NCBI GenBank assembly: GCA_037138335.1
Contig: JBAXIO010000005.1
Location: 62,001 to 126,000 of the forward strand
DNA from: CAIRDP01 sp037138335
GTDB lineage: Bacteria; Bacteroidota; Bacteroidia; Bacteroidales; FEN-979
DNA: 64,000 nt
Direction of reading: 5' to 3'
Part shown: positions 1-8,376 of the stretch, piece after piece
Layout of the letters: each line of letters begins with the position of its first letter
How positions within the stretch are numbered: the first letter of the stretch is position 1
The notes under the pieces: model-generated
What the model was told of the DNA's origin: nothing
Seen by the model: the letters and a program-made list of their open reading frames with translations, nothing else
The model's database searches: none
Position numbers and translations under genes: made by a program

Positions 1-1370
1 TTTCCTTTATTCGGATGAAAACTAACGAGGCCGACAAATGCAGGGTTCATCCCGGTTTTCTGCAGCAGGTCGGCAACACGTTCCGATTCCTCCTTTCCTC
101 CGATGATAACGAATTTTTTATTCTTTATAGTGTTCAGCTGGAATCCTGAAATTTTTGAAAAATGCAGCAGTGCCCTGATAGCCAGCATAATCAAAAGGCC
201 CCAGCTGGCCCCGAACAGGATCAATGCCCTGGAAAAGCGGTAATTCTCGCTCAGCAGGCTGTATAACAGCAGGATAAGCAGGGTGCCCGCAAGCATTCCC
301 TGGAAGACTTTCCTTAACATGATCGGCCGGTCATAGCCTCCGCTGATATACACACTGATAAGCCATATGAGGATGTAAATGGGAACGGCAACCAGCATGA
401 ATTCAGGAGGGTAATGTCCGCCGTAAGGAAAAATAAAATTCTTTTCCCAGTAAAATGTCATAAAAATCATACCGGCATAAATCATCAGCCCGTCAAGAAG
501 CGGAAGAAATATACGCACGGCAAACCGTGTAAGGACAGAAAAAAAAGCACGCAGGTAAATTGCCGAATGGATCATTATCGAGAAGGACCTTGCATTTTCT
601 TTTGAGAAATGTTTCCTGGCGAAGATGATCATGGCATTGTAAAACATAAACACATAGTTTATGCTGCTTTTCTTCGTGCTCTCGCCTTTATAATGGATGA
701 TCCTGGTGCCGGGATAATAGTAATTCTTATAGCCGGCCTGGGTTATCCTGTAGCTCAGGTCAATATCTTCGCCATACATGAAAAAAGATTCGTCGAGAAG
801 GCCGATTTCATCAAGTACACGTTTCCTGAGGAGCATAAAAGCGCCCGCAAGTACATCGATCTCATGAACTTTGTCTTTGTCAAGGTAACCGAGATGATAC
901 TGGCTGAAGATCCTTGACCTGGGAAAAAGTGAAGAAAGCCCGAAAATCTTATAGAACGATACAACAGGGGTAGGAAGGGCCCGTTTTGATTCGGGCAGGA
1001 ATTTCCCTTTGCCATCGATCATTTTTACCCCGAGCCCGCCTGCATCAGGGTGCTCATCCATAAAAGTCACGACTTTCCTTAGCGTATCGTCTTCAACGAG
1101 TGTGTCGGGGTTAAGCAGCAGGATGTATTCCCCGTTTGCAATTCTCATAGCCTGGTTGTTTGCACTTGAAAAACCCAGGTTATCCTTATTTTCGATAAGG
1201 ATGACATCCGGGAATTTTTCCCTGACCATTTTTACCGAACCGTCAACGGAGCTGTTGTCAACTACAAATACCTCTGCATCCAGGCTTTTGCAGGCATTCT
1301 GCACAGAATGAAGGCATTGCTCAAGGAAATACCTTACATTGTAATTGACGATGATAATGGATAATTTCAT
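1..1370 (-). CDS. Glycosyltransferase family 2 fused to membrane segments and a Rossmann-like domain (partial)
   Basis: The reading frame starts with ATG at 1370 and is still open at the window edge, so the C-terminus is missing. The first ~290 residues are a GT-A glycosyltransferase: an N-terminal SIIIVNYN strand, VDNSS, a LLNPDTLV metal-binding region and an EDIDLSYR motif typical of rhamnosyl/galactofuranosyl-like GT2 enzymes. After this come about four hydrophobic segments (for example around LMIYAGMIFMTF and LAGTLLILLLYSLL) and then KKFVIIGGKEESERVADLL, which resembles the nucleotide-binding domain found in the N-terminal half of polyprenyl glycosylphosphotransferases. It probably adds a sugar in cell-surface polysaccharide synthesis. 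The fusion is read directly from the frame; the function of the second half is inferred. Confidence 0.8.
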   Translation of the reverse strand, partial: MKLSIIIVNYNVRYFLEQCLHSVQNACKSLDAEVFVVDNSSVDGSVKMVREKFPDVILIENKDNLGFSSANNQAMRIANGEYILLLNPDTLVEDDTLRKVVTFMDEHPDAGGLGVKMIDGKGKFLPESKRALPTPVVSFYKIFGLSSLFPRSRIFSQYHLGYLDKDKVHEIDVLAGAFMLLRKRVLDEIGLLDESFFMYGEDIDLSYRITQAGYKNYYYPGTRIIHYKGESTKKSSINYVFMFYNAMIIFARKHFSKENARSFSIMIHSAIYLRAFFSVLTRFAVRIFLPLLDGLMIYAGMIFMTFYWEKNFIFPYGGHYPPEFMLVAVPIYILIWLISVYISGGYDRPIMLRKVFQGMLAGTLLILLLYSLLSENYRFSRALILFGASWGLLIMLAIRALLHFSKISGFQLNTIKNKKFVIIGGKEESERVADLLQKTGMNPAFVGLVSFHPNKG

Positions 1371-1402
1371 GTGTGCAACAAGCCTGTAAATTTAATGCTT
1401 AT

Positions 1403-1987
1403 TCAGATAGCTCCTGCATCTATCATCTGTACCACCCTCTCGATGGGCTCATCTTCTTCTTTAGGGTTGTATAGCGATTTCAGGTCATAACCAAAGATCC
1501 GGGCCAGGGTCTGCCATACGAAGGCATTGAATCCTCCCTTGAGTTCTTTCACTATGGCAAAGGTTGATGAACCAGTCTCCCTGTATATCAGCTTGATAAG
1601 TATCTTTCCCTGGGAGTAGGTCATGTCACGAACCTGGTCTCCAAACTGGTCATTAAGTTCCTTTTCCGATTTCCTGAGGAACGCCTTCCTCTGTTTATCG
1701 TTTTTTATGGTATCGAGAACTGCTTTTATCTGCTTCAGTTTATACCCGGCAAGTTTTGCATAGGGATATACGATTTTGATATTGTATACCAGCCGGTCAT
1801 ACCTGACGGCTTCCCTCTTATTTTCAAACTTGCCGGGGGGAAAGATAGTAACCCCGTTCAGATCAACCGACGGCAGTGTATCCCCCCTGACGATTTTCAC
1901 AGGGAGCGTAATTTTAGTTGTATCCTGCGAAAAAAGGGGCAGTCGGAATAAAAACAGCAATATGATATAAAGTAGCGGTATTCTCAT
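1403..1987 (-). CDS. DUF4294 family secreted protein
   Basis: A 194-residue protein if started at ATG 1987, which gives a clean signal peptide (MRIPLLYIILLFLF, cleavage near LFSQ). A longer frame reaches 2101 but would overlap the end of clpX by about 60 bases and put 38 non-signal residues in front, so I prefer the shorter start. The mature part, with YDRLVYNIKIVYPYAKLAGYK and a lysine/arginine-rich helical region followed by GKILIKLIYRETGSS, matches what I know of DUF4294, a Bacteroidota family of unknown function. It lies downstream of clpX on the same strand. Likely periplasmic or outer-membrane-associated; the role is unknown. Confidence 0.75.
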   Translation of the reverse strand: MRIPLLYIILLFLFRLPLFSQDTTKITLPVKIVRGDTLPSVDLNGVTIFPPGKFENKREAVRYDRLVYNIKIVYPYAKLAGYKLKQIKAVLDTIKNDKQRKAFLRKSEKELNDQFGDQVRDMTYSQGKILIKLIYRETGSSTFAIVKELKGGFNAFVWQTLARIFGYDLKSLYNPKEEDEPIERVVQMIDAGAI

Positions 1988-2042
1988 CGGAATTAACTGT
2001 GCCTGCGCTCTAAAATAAACGATGAGGAGAGGGAGTTTAGTA

Positions 2043-3278
2043 TCAGGCAACTTTAAGCCTGGATAAACTGGTTTTATTGAATTTTTCTTCAACAAAGGCA
2101 ATGTTAACCTTCAGGCTTTTTACATTGGATTTGGAAGGAAGTTCAAACATGGCATCGTTCATGATACCTTCAAGGATCGCCCTGAGCCCCCTGGCCCCGA
2201 GCTTGAATTCGACCGATTTCTCAACAATGAAATCCAAGGCATCATCATCAAAACTGAGTTTGATATTATCGATCTCGAAAAGTTTGGTATACTGTTTCAC
2301 CAGGGAATTCTTAGGCTCCAGCAATATCCGCTTCAAGGTTGCCCTGTCCAGCGCATGCATAAAAGTCACGATCGGCATCCTGCCTACAAGTTCGGGGATA
2401 AGCCCGTATGCCTTTAGGTCGACCGGCGAAATATATTGCAGGATATTGTCTTTGTCAACTTCCTCCCTTTTCCTGTCAACCTTATACCCGATGCGGTTTG
2501 TTTGCAAGCGGTTTGCGATTTTCTTGTCTATGCCGTCAAAGGCACCGCCTGTAATGAAAAGTATGTTCTGGGTATTGATCTGGATCATCCTCTGTTCAGG
2601 GTGTTTCCTCCCGCCCTGGGGAGGCACATTCACAATCGCTCCTTCCAGCATTTTCAAAAGGGCCTGCTGGACCCCTTCCCCTGAAACATCCCTGGTGATG
2701 GAAGGATTATCGCTTTTCCTTGCAATTTTATCTATCTCATCAATAAACACAATCCCCCTTTCGGCAGCTTCCAGGTTATAATCGGCAACCTGAAGCAACC
2801 GGGCCAGGATGCTTTCAACATCTTCCCCTACATATCCTGCTTCAGTCAGGGCCGTGGCATCTGCTATACAGAAAGGCACATTCAGCATTTTTGCAATGCT
2901 TCTTGCAAGCAGGGTCTTACCGGTGCCTGTTTCACCAACAATGATAATATTGGATTTTTCAAGCTCAATATCATCCTCCCTGGCTTCTTTAGCATGCCGG
3001 ATGCGTTTATAGTGATTGTAAACGGCTACTGAAATAACACGTTTGGCCTCTTCCTGACCGATCACATACTGGTCAAGATATTTCTTGATTTCATGAGGCT
3101 TCAGCAGGGCCGGCTCCTGGAAACTTTTGGGTTTTTTCGAGGCAAGTTCTTCCTCAAGGATAGTCTGGGCCTGCTGAACACAGTTGTCACAGATGTGGCC
3201 GTTCAGGCCTGCAATCAGCACCCTGGCCTCTCGTTTTTCCCTGCCGCAGAAAGAACAGCGCTCTTCGGTTTTTGCCAT
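2043..3278 (-). CDS. clpX: ATP-dependent Clp protease ATP-binding subunit ClpX
   Basis: AAA+ unfoldase that recognises substrates, including SsrA-tagged proteins, and feeds them to ClpP in the cytoplasm. Visible in the 411 residues: the N-terminal zinc-binding domain with Cys8, Cys11, Cys30 and Cys33; Walker A GETGTGKT at 115-122; the GYVGED pore loop near 148; Walker B VFIDEID near 177; and the C-terminal small domain ending near KLGARGLRAILEGIM. Length and motif order are normal for the family. The start ATG overlaps the stop codon of clpP by one base (TAATG), so the two are almost certainly translationally coupled in a tig-clpP-clpX order, as in many bacteria. Confidence 0.98.
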   Translation of the reverse strand: MAKTEERCSFCGREKREARVLIAGLNGHICDNCVQQAQTILEEELASKKPKSFQEPALLKPHEIKKYLDQYVIGQEEAKRVISVAVYNHYKRIRHAKEAREDDIELEKSNIIIVGETGTGKTLLARSIAKMLNVPFCIADATALTEAGYVGEDVESILARLLQVADYNLEAAERGIVFIDEIDKIARKSDNPSITRDVSGEGVQQALLKMLEGAIVNVPPQGGRKHPEQRMIQINTQNILFITGGAFDGIDKKIANRLQTNRIGYKVDRKREEVDKDNILQYISPVDLKAYGLIPELVGRMPIVTFMHALDRATLKRILLEPKNSLVKQYTKLFEIDNIKLSFDDDALDFIVEKSVEFKLGARGLRAILEGIMNDAMFELPSKSNVKSLKVNIAFVEEKFNKTSLSRLKVA

Positions 3279-3955
3279 TACTGCGTCTCTTTTTTGGACT
3301 TCAGGAGAACTTCGTCAATCATACCATACTCCCTGGCTTCTTCAGCGGTCATCCAGTAATCCCTGTCGGCATCCTTTAATATCCTCTTGTACGGCTGACC
3401 TGAATGCATGGAAATGATTTCATAAAGTTCTTTTTTCAGCTTCTGGATCTCACGGGTCGTGATCTCGATATCGGAAGCCTGTCCCTCAGCACTACCCATA
3501 GGCTGATGGATCAATATCCTCGAATGTTTAAGGGCTGTGCGTTTGCCTTTTTCCCCGGCACACAGTAAAATCGCCCCCATTGATGCCGCCATCCCGGTAC
3601 AGATTGTTGCAACGTGAGGGTTAATATATTGCATTGTATCATAAATACCCAGGCCGGCATAAACAGACCCTCCCGGAGTATTTAGATATATCTGGATATC
3701 CTTATGGGAATCAACCGACTCAAGGAACAGCAACTGAGCCTGGATGATGTTGGCTACATAATCGTCGATGGGAACCCCGAGGAAAATAATCCTGTCCATC
3801 ATCAGGCGGCTGAAAACATCCATGGTTGCAATATTGAGCTGCCTTTCTTCTATGATGGTAGGGGAGATGTAATTGGCCGAAATACTTTTGTATTTTTCAA
3901 GGCTCAGCCCGCTGATGCCCCTGTGCCGTATCGCATATTTTGAAAATTCGTCCAT
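3278..3955 (-). CDS. clpP: ATP-dependent Clp protease proteolytic subunit ClpP
   Basis: Serine protease subunit that forms the tetradecameric degradation chamber used with ClpX. The 225-residue protein has the catalytic triad at the expected spacing: Ser125 in GMAASMGA, His150 in ILIHQPMG and Asp199 in DRDYWMT. The LNTPGGSVYAG oxyanion strand is also present. The N-terminus is ~25 residues longer than the E. coli mature enzyme and could be a propeptide or a slightly long start. Its stop codon overlaps the clpX start. Upstream it is separated from tig by about 70 bases that hold a heptamer repeat. Confidence 0.98.
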   Translation of the reverse strand: MDEFSKYAIRHRGISGLSLEKYKSISANYISPTIIEERQLNIATMDVFSRLMMDRIIFLGVPIDDYVANIIQAQLLFLESVDSHKDIQIYLNTPGGSVYAGLGIYDTMQYINPHVATICTGMAASMGAILLCAGEKGKRTALKHSRILIHQPMGSAEGQASDIEITTREIQKLKKELYEIISMHSGQPYKRILKDADRDYWMTAEEAREYGMIDEVLLKSKKETQ

Positions 3956-3993
3956 AATATTGTTTATTGACTGTTAGATTGATCGTCTTATAA

Positions 3994-4024
3994 CTCACGG
4001 CTCATGGCTGATGGCTCACGGCTC
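3994..4024. repeat. Heptamer tandem repeat between tig and clpP
   Basis: Four complete 7-base units read on the plus strand as CTCACGG, CTCATGG, CTGATGG, CTCACGG, followed by a partial CTC. The array ends two bases from the tig stop codon (4027-4029 on the minus strand), so it lies directly in the 3' untranslated region of tig and in the leader of clpP. Units differ from each other by one or two substitutions, which suggests an old or mosaic array. Confidence 0.85.
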
Positions 4025-4026
4025 GT

Positions 4027-5253
4027 TTATTTGTGATCATGCTCGTGATCATGCTCGTGATCATGTTCATGTTCGTGTTCATGATGGGAATGGTCATGTT
4101 CATGCATTTCTGAGGCTATTTTAATGAATTCATCATAGGAGACCTCTTTCTTTACTATGTTCAGCGTAGTTTTGAAAAGTCCCATCATCCGTGCATTATA
4201 AAGCTGGTCGTTGATCCTTTGAACCTGCTCCTTATTCTGCATGAAAGCATCTACGATTGATTCATATTTCTTTTCCATTTCAGGATCGACAAATTCCGTG
4301 CCGACCCTTTGCAACATGACAGTCCTGATATAATTCCGTATATCTTCTTCGCTGACTTTAATGTCGTGGTCGCGGATAATCCTGTTCTCGATCAGTTGCC
4401 ATTTCATTGATTCCCTGAATGAGGTATAATCCTTCTCAATCTGATCCGGCGTAAATTTACCTTCATTGTATTCAAGCAGCCAGCGTTTCAGGAATTCATC
4501 CGGAAGATCAAAGTTTGTGCTTTTGACAAGGATGTCAGTTGCTTTATTAAAAAAGATCCTGTCTGTTTCCTGGGCAAAACTTGCAGAGGCGTCTTTCCTG
4601 ATCCTTTCCCTGAACTGGTCAACTGTTTCGAGTTTGTCGCCGGGATAGACTTTCTCAAAGAGTTCGGTTGTCATTTCGGCAGGGATAACTTCAGGGGTTT
4701 TGGTTTCCGGCTTATTTTCTCCATCTGGCGCAGGTGCTTCAGAAGGAACGGCATCGCCGGGCTGCCCGCTTTCTTCGGCCTTGACAGGTGTACCGAAACG
4801 TTTCCGGGTTTCATCAACGTACTTGTCAATCATACTGTCATCGACAATAATTTCAAGATCTTCGACTTCCGTTTCAGGTCCGAACGGGATTTTGAATTCA
4901 GGCGCAAACCCGATGTCAAAAAAGAATTCAAAACTGGTCTGGGTCTCAAAATTAACAGCTGAATTCTTTTCCAGGTTTGGGATAGGGTTCCCAAGCAGGT
5001 CAAGTTTCTGTTCCTTGATGTAATTCATAAGCGAATCGGAAATGAGTTTATTGACTTCCTCGGCCAGAACTGCTTTTCCATACATTTTACGGATGAGCCC
5101 TGAGGGGATATGGCCGGGGCGGAAGCCCGGGATGTTCGCTTTTTTCTGGTAATCCCTGATCACTTTGTTTACCTGTTCTGTGTAATCTTCCGGTGTGATT
5201 TCCAACCGTATCGTAGCGGTGAGTTCGCCTGTGTTCTCTCTGGATAAATTCAT
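4027..5253 (-). CDS. tig: Trigger factor lacking the PPIase domain, with histidine-rich tail
   Basis: Ribosome-associated chaperone. The N-terminal ribosome-binding domain is clear, with GFRPGHIP at about 43-50 (the family signature GFRxGxxP) and a normal 1-150 region. Residues ~158-194 are then a low-complexity Pro/Glu/Ala linker, after which the C-terminal chaperone domain resumes (TELFEKVYPGD, FLKRWLLEYNEG, and so on). The ~80-90 residue FKBP-like isomerase domain that usually sits here is absent. The last ~26 residues are mostly His, Glu and Asp and are coded by a short DNA repeat at 4030-4105. 408 residues in total. The start fits the conserved MNLSRENTGELTATI opening. First gene of the tig-clpP-clpX run. 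Confidence 0.93.
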   Translation of the reverse strand: MNLSRENTGELTATIRLEITPEDYTEQVNKVIRDYQKKANIPGFRPGHIPSGLIRKMYGKAVLAEEVNKLISDSLMNYIKEQKLDLLGNPIPNLEKNSAVNFETQTSFEFFFDIGFAPEFKIPFGPETEVEDLEIIVDDSMIDKYVDETRKRFGTPVKAEESGQPGDAVPSEAPAPDGENKPETKTPEVIPAEMTTELFEKVYPGDKLETVDQFRERIRKDASASFAQETDRIFFNKATDILVKSTNFDLPDEFLKRWLLEYNEGKFTPDQIEKDYTSFRESMKWQLIENRIIRDHDIKVSEEDIRNYIRTVMLQRVGTEFVDPEMEKKYESIVDAFMQNKEQVQRINDQLYNARMMGLFKTTLNIVKKEVSYDEFIKIASEMHEHDHSHHEHEHEHDHEHDHEHDHK

Positions 5254-5328
5254 GAATGCCTGTTATAGTTAATGAGCTGTTAATTCGGCCGGGAATTTTT
5301 AAATTCCAGGCTTTTAGTTTGATTTTGT

Positions 5329-5409
5329 GCGGATGAAGGGACTCGAACCCCCACGCCCTGAGGCACAAGATCCTAAGTCTTGCGCGGCTACCAATTACGC
5401 CACATCCGC
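5329..5409 (-). tRNA. tRNA-Leu (UAG anticodon)
   Basis: The reverse complement folds as a complete cloverleaf: acceptor GCGGATG paired with CATCCGC, anticodon stem CAAGA/TCTTG around loop CTTAGGA (anticodon TAG), T-arm GGGGGTTCGAGTCCCTT, and discriminator A at 5329. The CCA end is not encoded. The variable arm is short for a leucine tRNA but present. A TACCTTTG box lies 22 bases upstream of the 5' end. Confidence 0.95.
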
Positions 5410-5431
5410 GTTTGGATTGAAATTTGGCCTG

Positions 5432-5439
5432 CAAAGGTA
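5432..5439 (-). promoter_or_regulatory. Predicted -7 box (TACCTTTG) for tRNA-Leu
   Basis: The minus strand reads TACCTTTG, an exact match to the Bacteroidota TAnnTTTG -7 element, 22 bases upstream of the tRNA-Leu 5' end. No clear -33 element was identified. It could also serve tig as a read-through transcript. Confidence 0.5.
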
Positions 5440-5650
5440 CTAAATTTTTACTTTTCGCCGTTACTTATAAGTACAGAAGCTGTTCCAAAGGTTTTGTTTG
5501 CCATTCCGGGCAACCCCAACCCTAAGGTTCAGGTCATTAATCTAAACATCACGAGGGCAGGGGATCTGCCCGAAAGTGATTAAAATTCCGTTGAAGGGAT
5601 AAACATTTACTCGGCTTTTTTGTTTGTTTTACATCGTAGCCATTGCCTGT

Positions 5651-7135
5651 ATGAGGTTACTTAGGAATATATTGCCAGTACTTCTCTTTTTCACCTTAAA
5701 CAGCCCGGGGGTTGCACAGTCGATGTACGGAACTGTCCTGGGGAATTATGCGGGCACAAACAGCATTCAGGTAAACCCAAGTGCACTGCAGAATTCAAAG
5801 ACCTGGCTGGATGTCCAGTTTATCGGTGCCGGAGTATTCGTTCAGAACAACATGCTTTACCAGAAGAGGAACGACTACAAATTCTCTCATTTCTTTCAGA
5901 ACAGCTATGAATGGCCATCACATTCTGAAGGTTATGGAACGGAGGTCAGGATCTTCTACAGTTACAATAATCACAGGCCTAAAAGCGCTTTCGTGAATTT
6001 AAGGATTAATGGTCCGGGTGCCATGCTCATTTGGGGTAAGCATGCATTTGCATTGACCACGGCTGTCAGGAATGTGGTATCGGTACATAATTTGCCTTAC
6101 GACATGGCAAATTTTGCCTATCTCGGTTTGAATTACAGGCCACAGCAAAAGATCAACTACAATGATACCCGGCCGTTTGGCGGTGCCCAGATGGCATGGG
6201 CCGAGATAGGGCTAACTTATTCGTATGAGGTTTACGGCAGGGGGTTTAACCGGATCAATGCAGGCTTGTCGGTGAGGAAGCTTTTCGGCTATGCAGGAAT
6301 ATACTCCAATGTTGAAAACATGGATTATACAGTTATTGACGATTCGACCGTACAGATCAGGAATCTTAAGGGCGAGATGGGTTTGTCAATGCCTGTTGAC
6401 TACCAGACCAACGGGATTACGGGCAGTACCGCTTTCAGGGGAGGTGGTTTTGGCGTTGATTTGGGCGTGACGTATACAAGGCTGGTCAAACCCCACCAGG
6501 AACAGTATTTCAACCGGCTTTGTGCCCAGAGGTATGAAGATTACCTTTACCGCATCGGGGTAGCGCTTATTGATGTAGGAGGTATACAGTTCAGGACCAA
6601 TGCACAGAAACTGGTCATTGACAACCGCTCCGCCTACTGGGACCAGATCAGCAGGATCAAGTTCAGGAGTATTCAGCAGATGCTAGACACCCTGAGTTAT
6701 AAATTTTACGGGGATAATACCTCTGCAGTTGCCGCAAATAAATTCACAATCTGGCTCCCTTCGGCGCTTAGCGTTCAATTTGATTACCATGTTTCAAAAT
6801 ATGCATACATCAATGCAAGCCTGATATATCCGGTTGCCTTTGCGAAAAGTACTATCTACAGGCCTGCCGAACTTACTTTCACTCCGAGGTATGAAGCTCG
6901 CTGGCTGGAAGTAAGCCTGCCGGTTTCACTGTATGACTGGTATCTCCCCAGGGTTGGTATTGCCCTCAGGGCGTACGGGTTCACGATAGGTTGTGATAAA
7001 TTAGGGGGCTTCTTTAATTTCAATGACTTTACCGGCATTGATGTGTATTTTTCGATAAAATACTTTCTCGATAAAGGCTCATGCCGTGAGAAGAACAAGG
7101 CGCGTTGCGGGAACCTGGAATTCAGCCCGGGCTGA
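5651..7135 (+). CDS. Outer-membrane protein, DUF5723-like
   Basis: A 494-residue protein if started at ATG 5651, which gives a signal peptide MRLLRNILPVLLFFTL with cleavage near GVAQS; a start at 5624 would add nine residues. The mature protein begins with GTVLGNYAGTNSIQVNPSAL, typical of Bacteroidota beta-barrel proteins that resemble PorP/SprF and are classed as DUF5723. Alternating aromatic beta-strands run throughout, and the last strand (FTGIDVYFSIKYFLDK) is followed by a short basic tail. Its function is unknown; an outer-membrane location is inferred. It converges on the oppC-like gene with no spacing. Confidence 0.75.
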   Translation: MRLLRNILPVLLFFTLNSPGVAQSMYGTVLGNYAGTNSIQVNPSALQNSKTWLDVQFIGAGVFVQNNMLYQKRNDYKFSHFFQNSYEWPSHSEGYGTEVRIFYSYNNHRPKSAFVNLRINGPGAMLIWGKHAFALTTAVRNVVSVHNLPYDMANFAYLGLNYRPQQKINYNDTRPFGGAQMAWAEIGLTYSYEVYGRGFNRINAGLSVRKLFGYAGIYSNVENMDYTVIDDSTVQIRNLKGEMGLSMPVDYQTNGITGSTAFRGGGFGVDLGVTYTRLVKPHQEQYFNRLCAQRYEDYLYRIGVALIDVGGIQFRTNAQKLVIDNRSAYWDQISRIKFRSIQQMLDTLSYKFYGDNTSAVAANKFTIWLPSALSVQFDYHVSKYAYINASLIYPVAFAKSTIYRPAELTFTPRYEARWLEVSLPVSLYDWYLPRVGIALRAYGFTIGCDKLGGFFNFNDFTGIDVYFSIKYFLDKGSCREKNKARCGNLEFSPG

Positions 7136-8245
7136 TCATTTCCGGGTTTTAACATCCAGCGCATCCCTCAGTGAATTCCCCATCAGCATAAAGGCCAGCA
7201 CCAGGAGCATGATTGCAATACCTGGAAGAATGGCGAGGTAAGCATAATCGAGGATAATGTAACCGTAGTTCTCCTTGATCATGGATCCCCAGGAGGGGAC
7301 AGGAGGCTGAACCCCGAGGCCAAGGAAGCTGAGACCGGCTTCAAGGAGGATGGCTGAAGCAAAGTTTGCTGCGGATATTACGATCACGGCAGCCATTACA
7401 TTTGGAAGTATATGCCTGATGATAATCCTTGAGTCGGAAAATCCAAGCGCATGGCCTGCTTCAACAAATTCCTTCTCCCTCAGGCCCATAACCTGCCCCC
7501 TCACCATCCTGGCCACATCCACCCACATCGTTAGGCCAACAGCAACAAAAACCTGCCAGAATCCCTTCCCCAGGGCGAATGTGATCGCGATTACCAGCAG
7601 TAGAGTAGGAATGGACCATACGACATTAATGAACCACATGATCAGGTTGTCAGCCCAGCCTCTGAAATACCCGGCAATTGCGCCAAGGGAAATACCTATC
7701 AGCAGTGAAATAAATACGGAAATTAAACCCACCGAGAGGCTTATCCTTGCTCCGATGATCAACTGGCTCAGGTAATCCCTGCCAAAACGGTCGGTCCCCA
7801 GCCAGAATGTCTTTGTGTGAGGCAGACTCAGGCCTTTGGCCGGGATCCTGGTTTCGGCAGGCAATGCGGTGCCGGGTTCCGAATAGATCCTGTAAAACAG
7901 AGTATCCCGGTAAACCCGGTAACAACTGATAGGTATGGGAGTGGCTGAATTTTTTTCGCCCATCAACATCCTGTGGAGCCATCCCGGATGCTGTGGAGGA
8001 TCTGTTCCCGGGATATACAGGATGTCAACTTTAAATCCGGGCTTTTTTAATCCCAGTTCAAGGAATTGCTGGTTTGCAAAAGGGGTTTTATCAGGGGTGA
8101 TCAGATATCCGAGTATAGCTGTAATACATATCAATCCTATGAAAATCAAAGAACCGAGACCAAGGGGTTCATGCAGGAACCTTACCCATGCAAGACGCGA
8201 GAGGGAGGCTGAAATGATCTCCGGGGATTTTCTGAACAGGCTCAA
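7136..8245 (-). CDS. ABC transporter permease, DppC/OppC family
   Basis: Inner-membrane permease of peptide/nickel-type ABC importers. The 369-residue protein has a first transmembrane helix near residues 30-50, a ~100-residue extracytoplasmic insert that is long compared with E. coli OppC, then HTKTFWLGTDRFGRDYLSQLI, and five more helices. The EAGHALGFSDSRIIIRHILPN loop that contacts the ATPase and the AGLSFLGLGVQPPVPSWG signature near the C-terminus are diagnostic. No DppB, ATPase or substrate-binding protein lies nearby, so it is an orphan here; partner genes must be elsewhere if it works as an importer. Confidence 0.9.
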   Translation of the reverse strand: MSLFRKSPEIISASLSRLAWVRFLHEPLGLGSLIFIGLICITAILGYLITPDKTPFANQQFLELGLKKPGFKVDILYIPGTDPPQHPGWLHRMLMGEKNSATPIPISCYRVYRDTLFYRIYSEPGTALPAETRIPAKGLSLPHTKTFWLGTDRFGRDYLSQLIIGARISLSVGLISVFISLLIGISLGAIAGYFRGWADNLIMWFINVVWSIPTLLLVIAITFALGKGFWQVFVAVGLTMWVDVARMVRGQVMGLREKEFVEAGHALGFSDSRIIIRHILPNVMAAVIVISAANFASAILLEAGLSFLGLGVQPPVPSWGSMIKENYGYIILDYAYLAILPGIAIMLLVLAFMLMGNSLRDALDVKTRK

Positions 8246-8281
8246 ACTGAATTGGCTTTTTGCAAATGTATAATTTTTTTG

Positions 8282-8289
8282 TACTTTTG
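8282..8289 (+). promoter_or_regulatory. Predicted -7 box (TACTTTTG) for tRNA-His
   Basis: TACTTTTG matches TAnnTTTG exactly and ends 11 bases before the tRNA-His 5' end, a spacing that would put the transcription start just upstream of the tRNA. Confidence 0.6.
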
Positions 8290-8300
8290 CAGAACAAAAT

Positions 8301-8375
8301 GGTGGTCGTAGCTCAGCTGGTTAGAGCGTCAGAATGTGGCTCTGAAGGTCGTGGGTTCGAAACCCATCTTCCACC
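8301..8375 (+). tRNA. tRNA-His (GUG anticodon)
   Basis: D-arm GCTC/GAGC, anticodon stem TCAGA/TCTGA with loop ATGTGGC (anticodon GTG), and T-arm GTGGG/CCCAT are all intact. The extra G at 8301 (position -1), opposite discriminator C, is the hallmark of histidine tRNAs. The acceptor stem is odd: GTGGTCG faces CTTCCAC, giving U-U and C-U mismatches at pairs 5-68 and 6-67. CCA is not encoded. A strong hairpin follows two bases later. Confidence 0.9.
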
Positions 8376-8376
8376 C

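Noticed and set aside
755..1015. Short ORF on the minus strand inside the first glycosyltransferase
   Set aside because: The same strand has a long, conserved GT2 frame across it; this is a shadow frame without a recognisable family.
2077..2781. Long plus-strand ORF opposite clpX
   Set aside because: Antisense shadow of a clearly conserved gene with serine- and leucine-rich composition and no family match.
4030..4105. A short repeat that looks like an intergenic array
   Set aside because: It is inside the tig reading frame and codes the His/Glu/Asp-rich tail, so it is a coding repeat.
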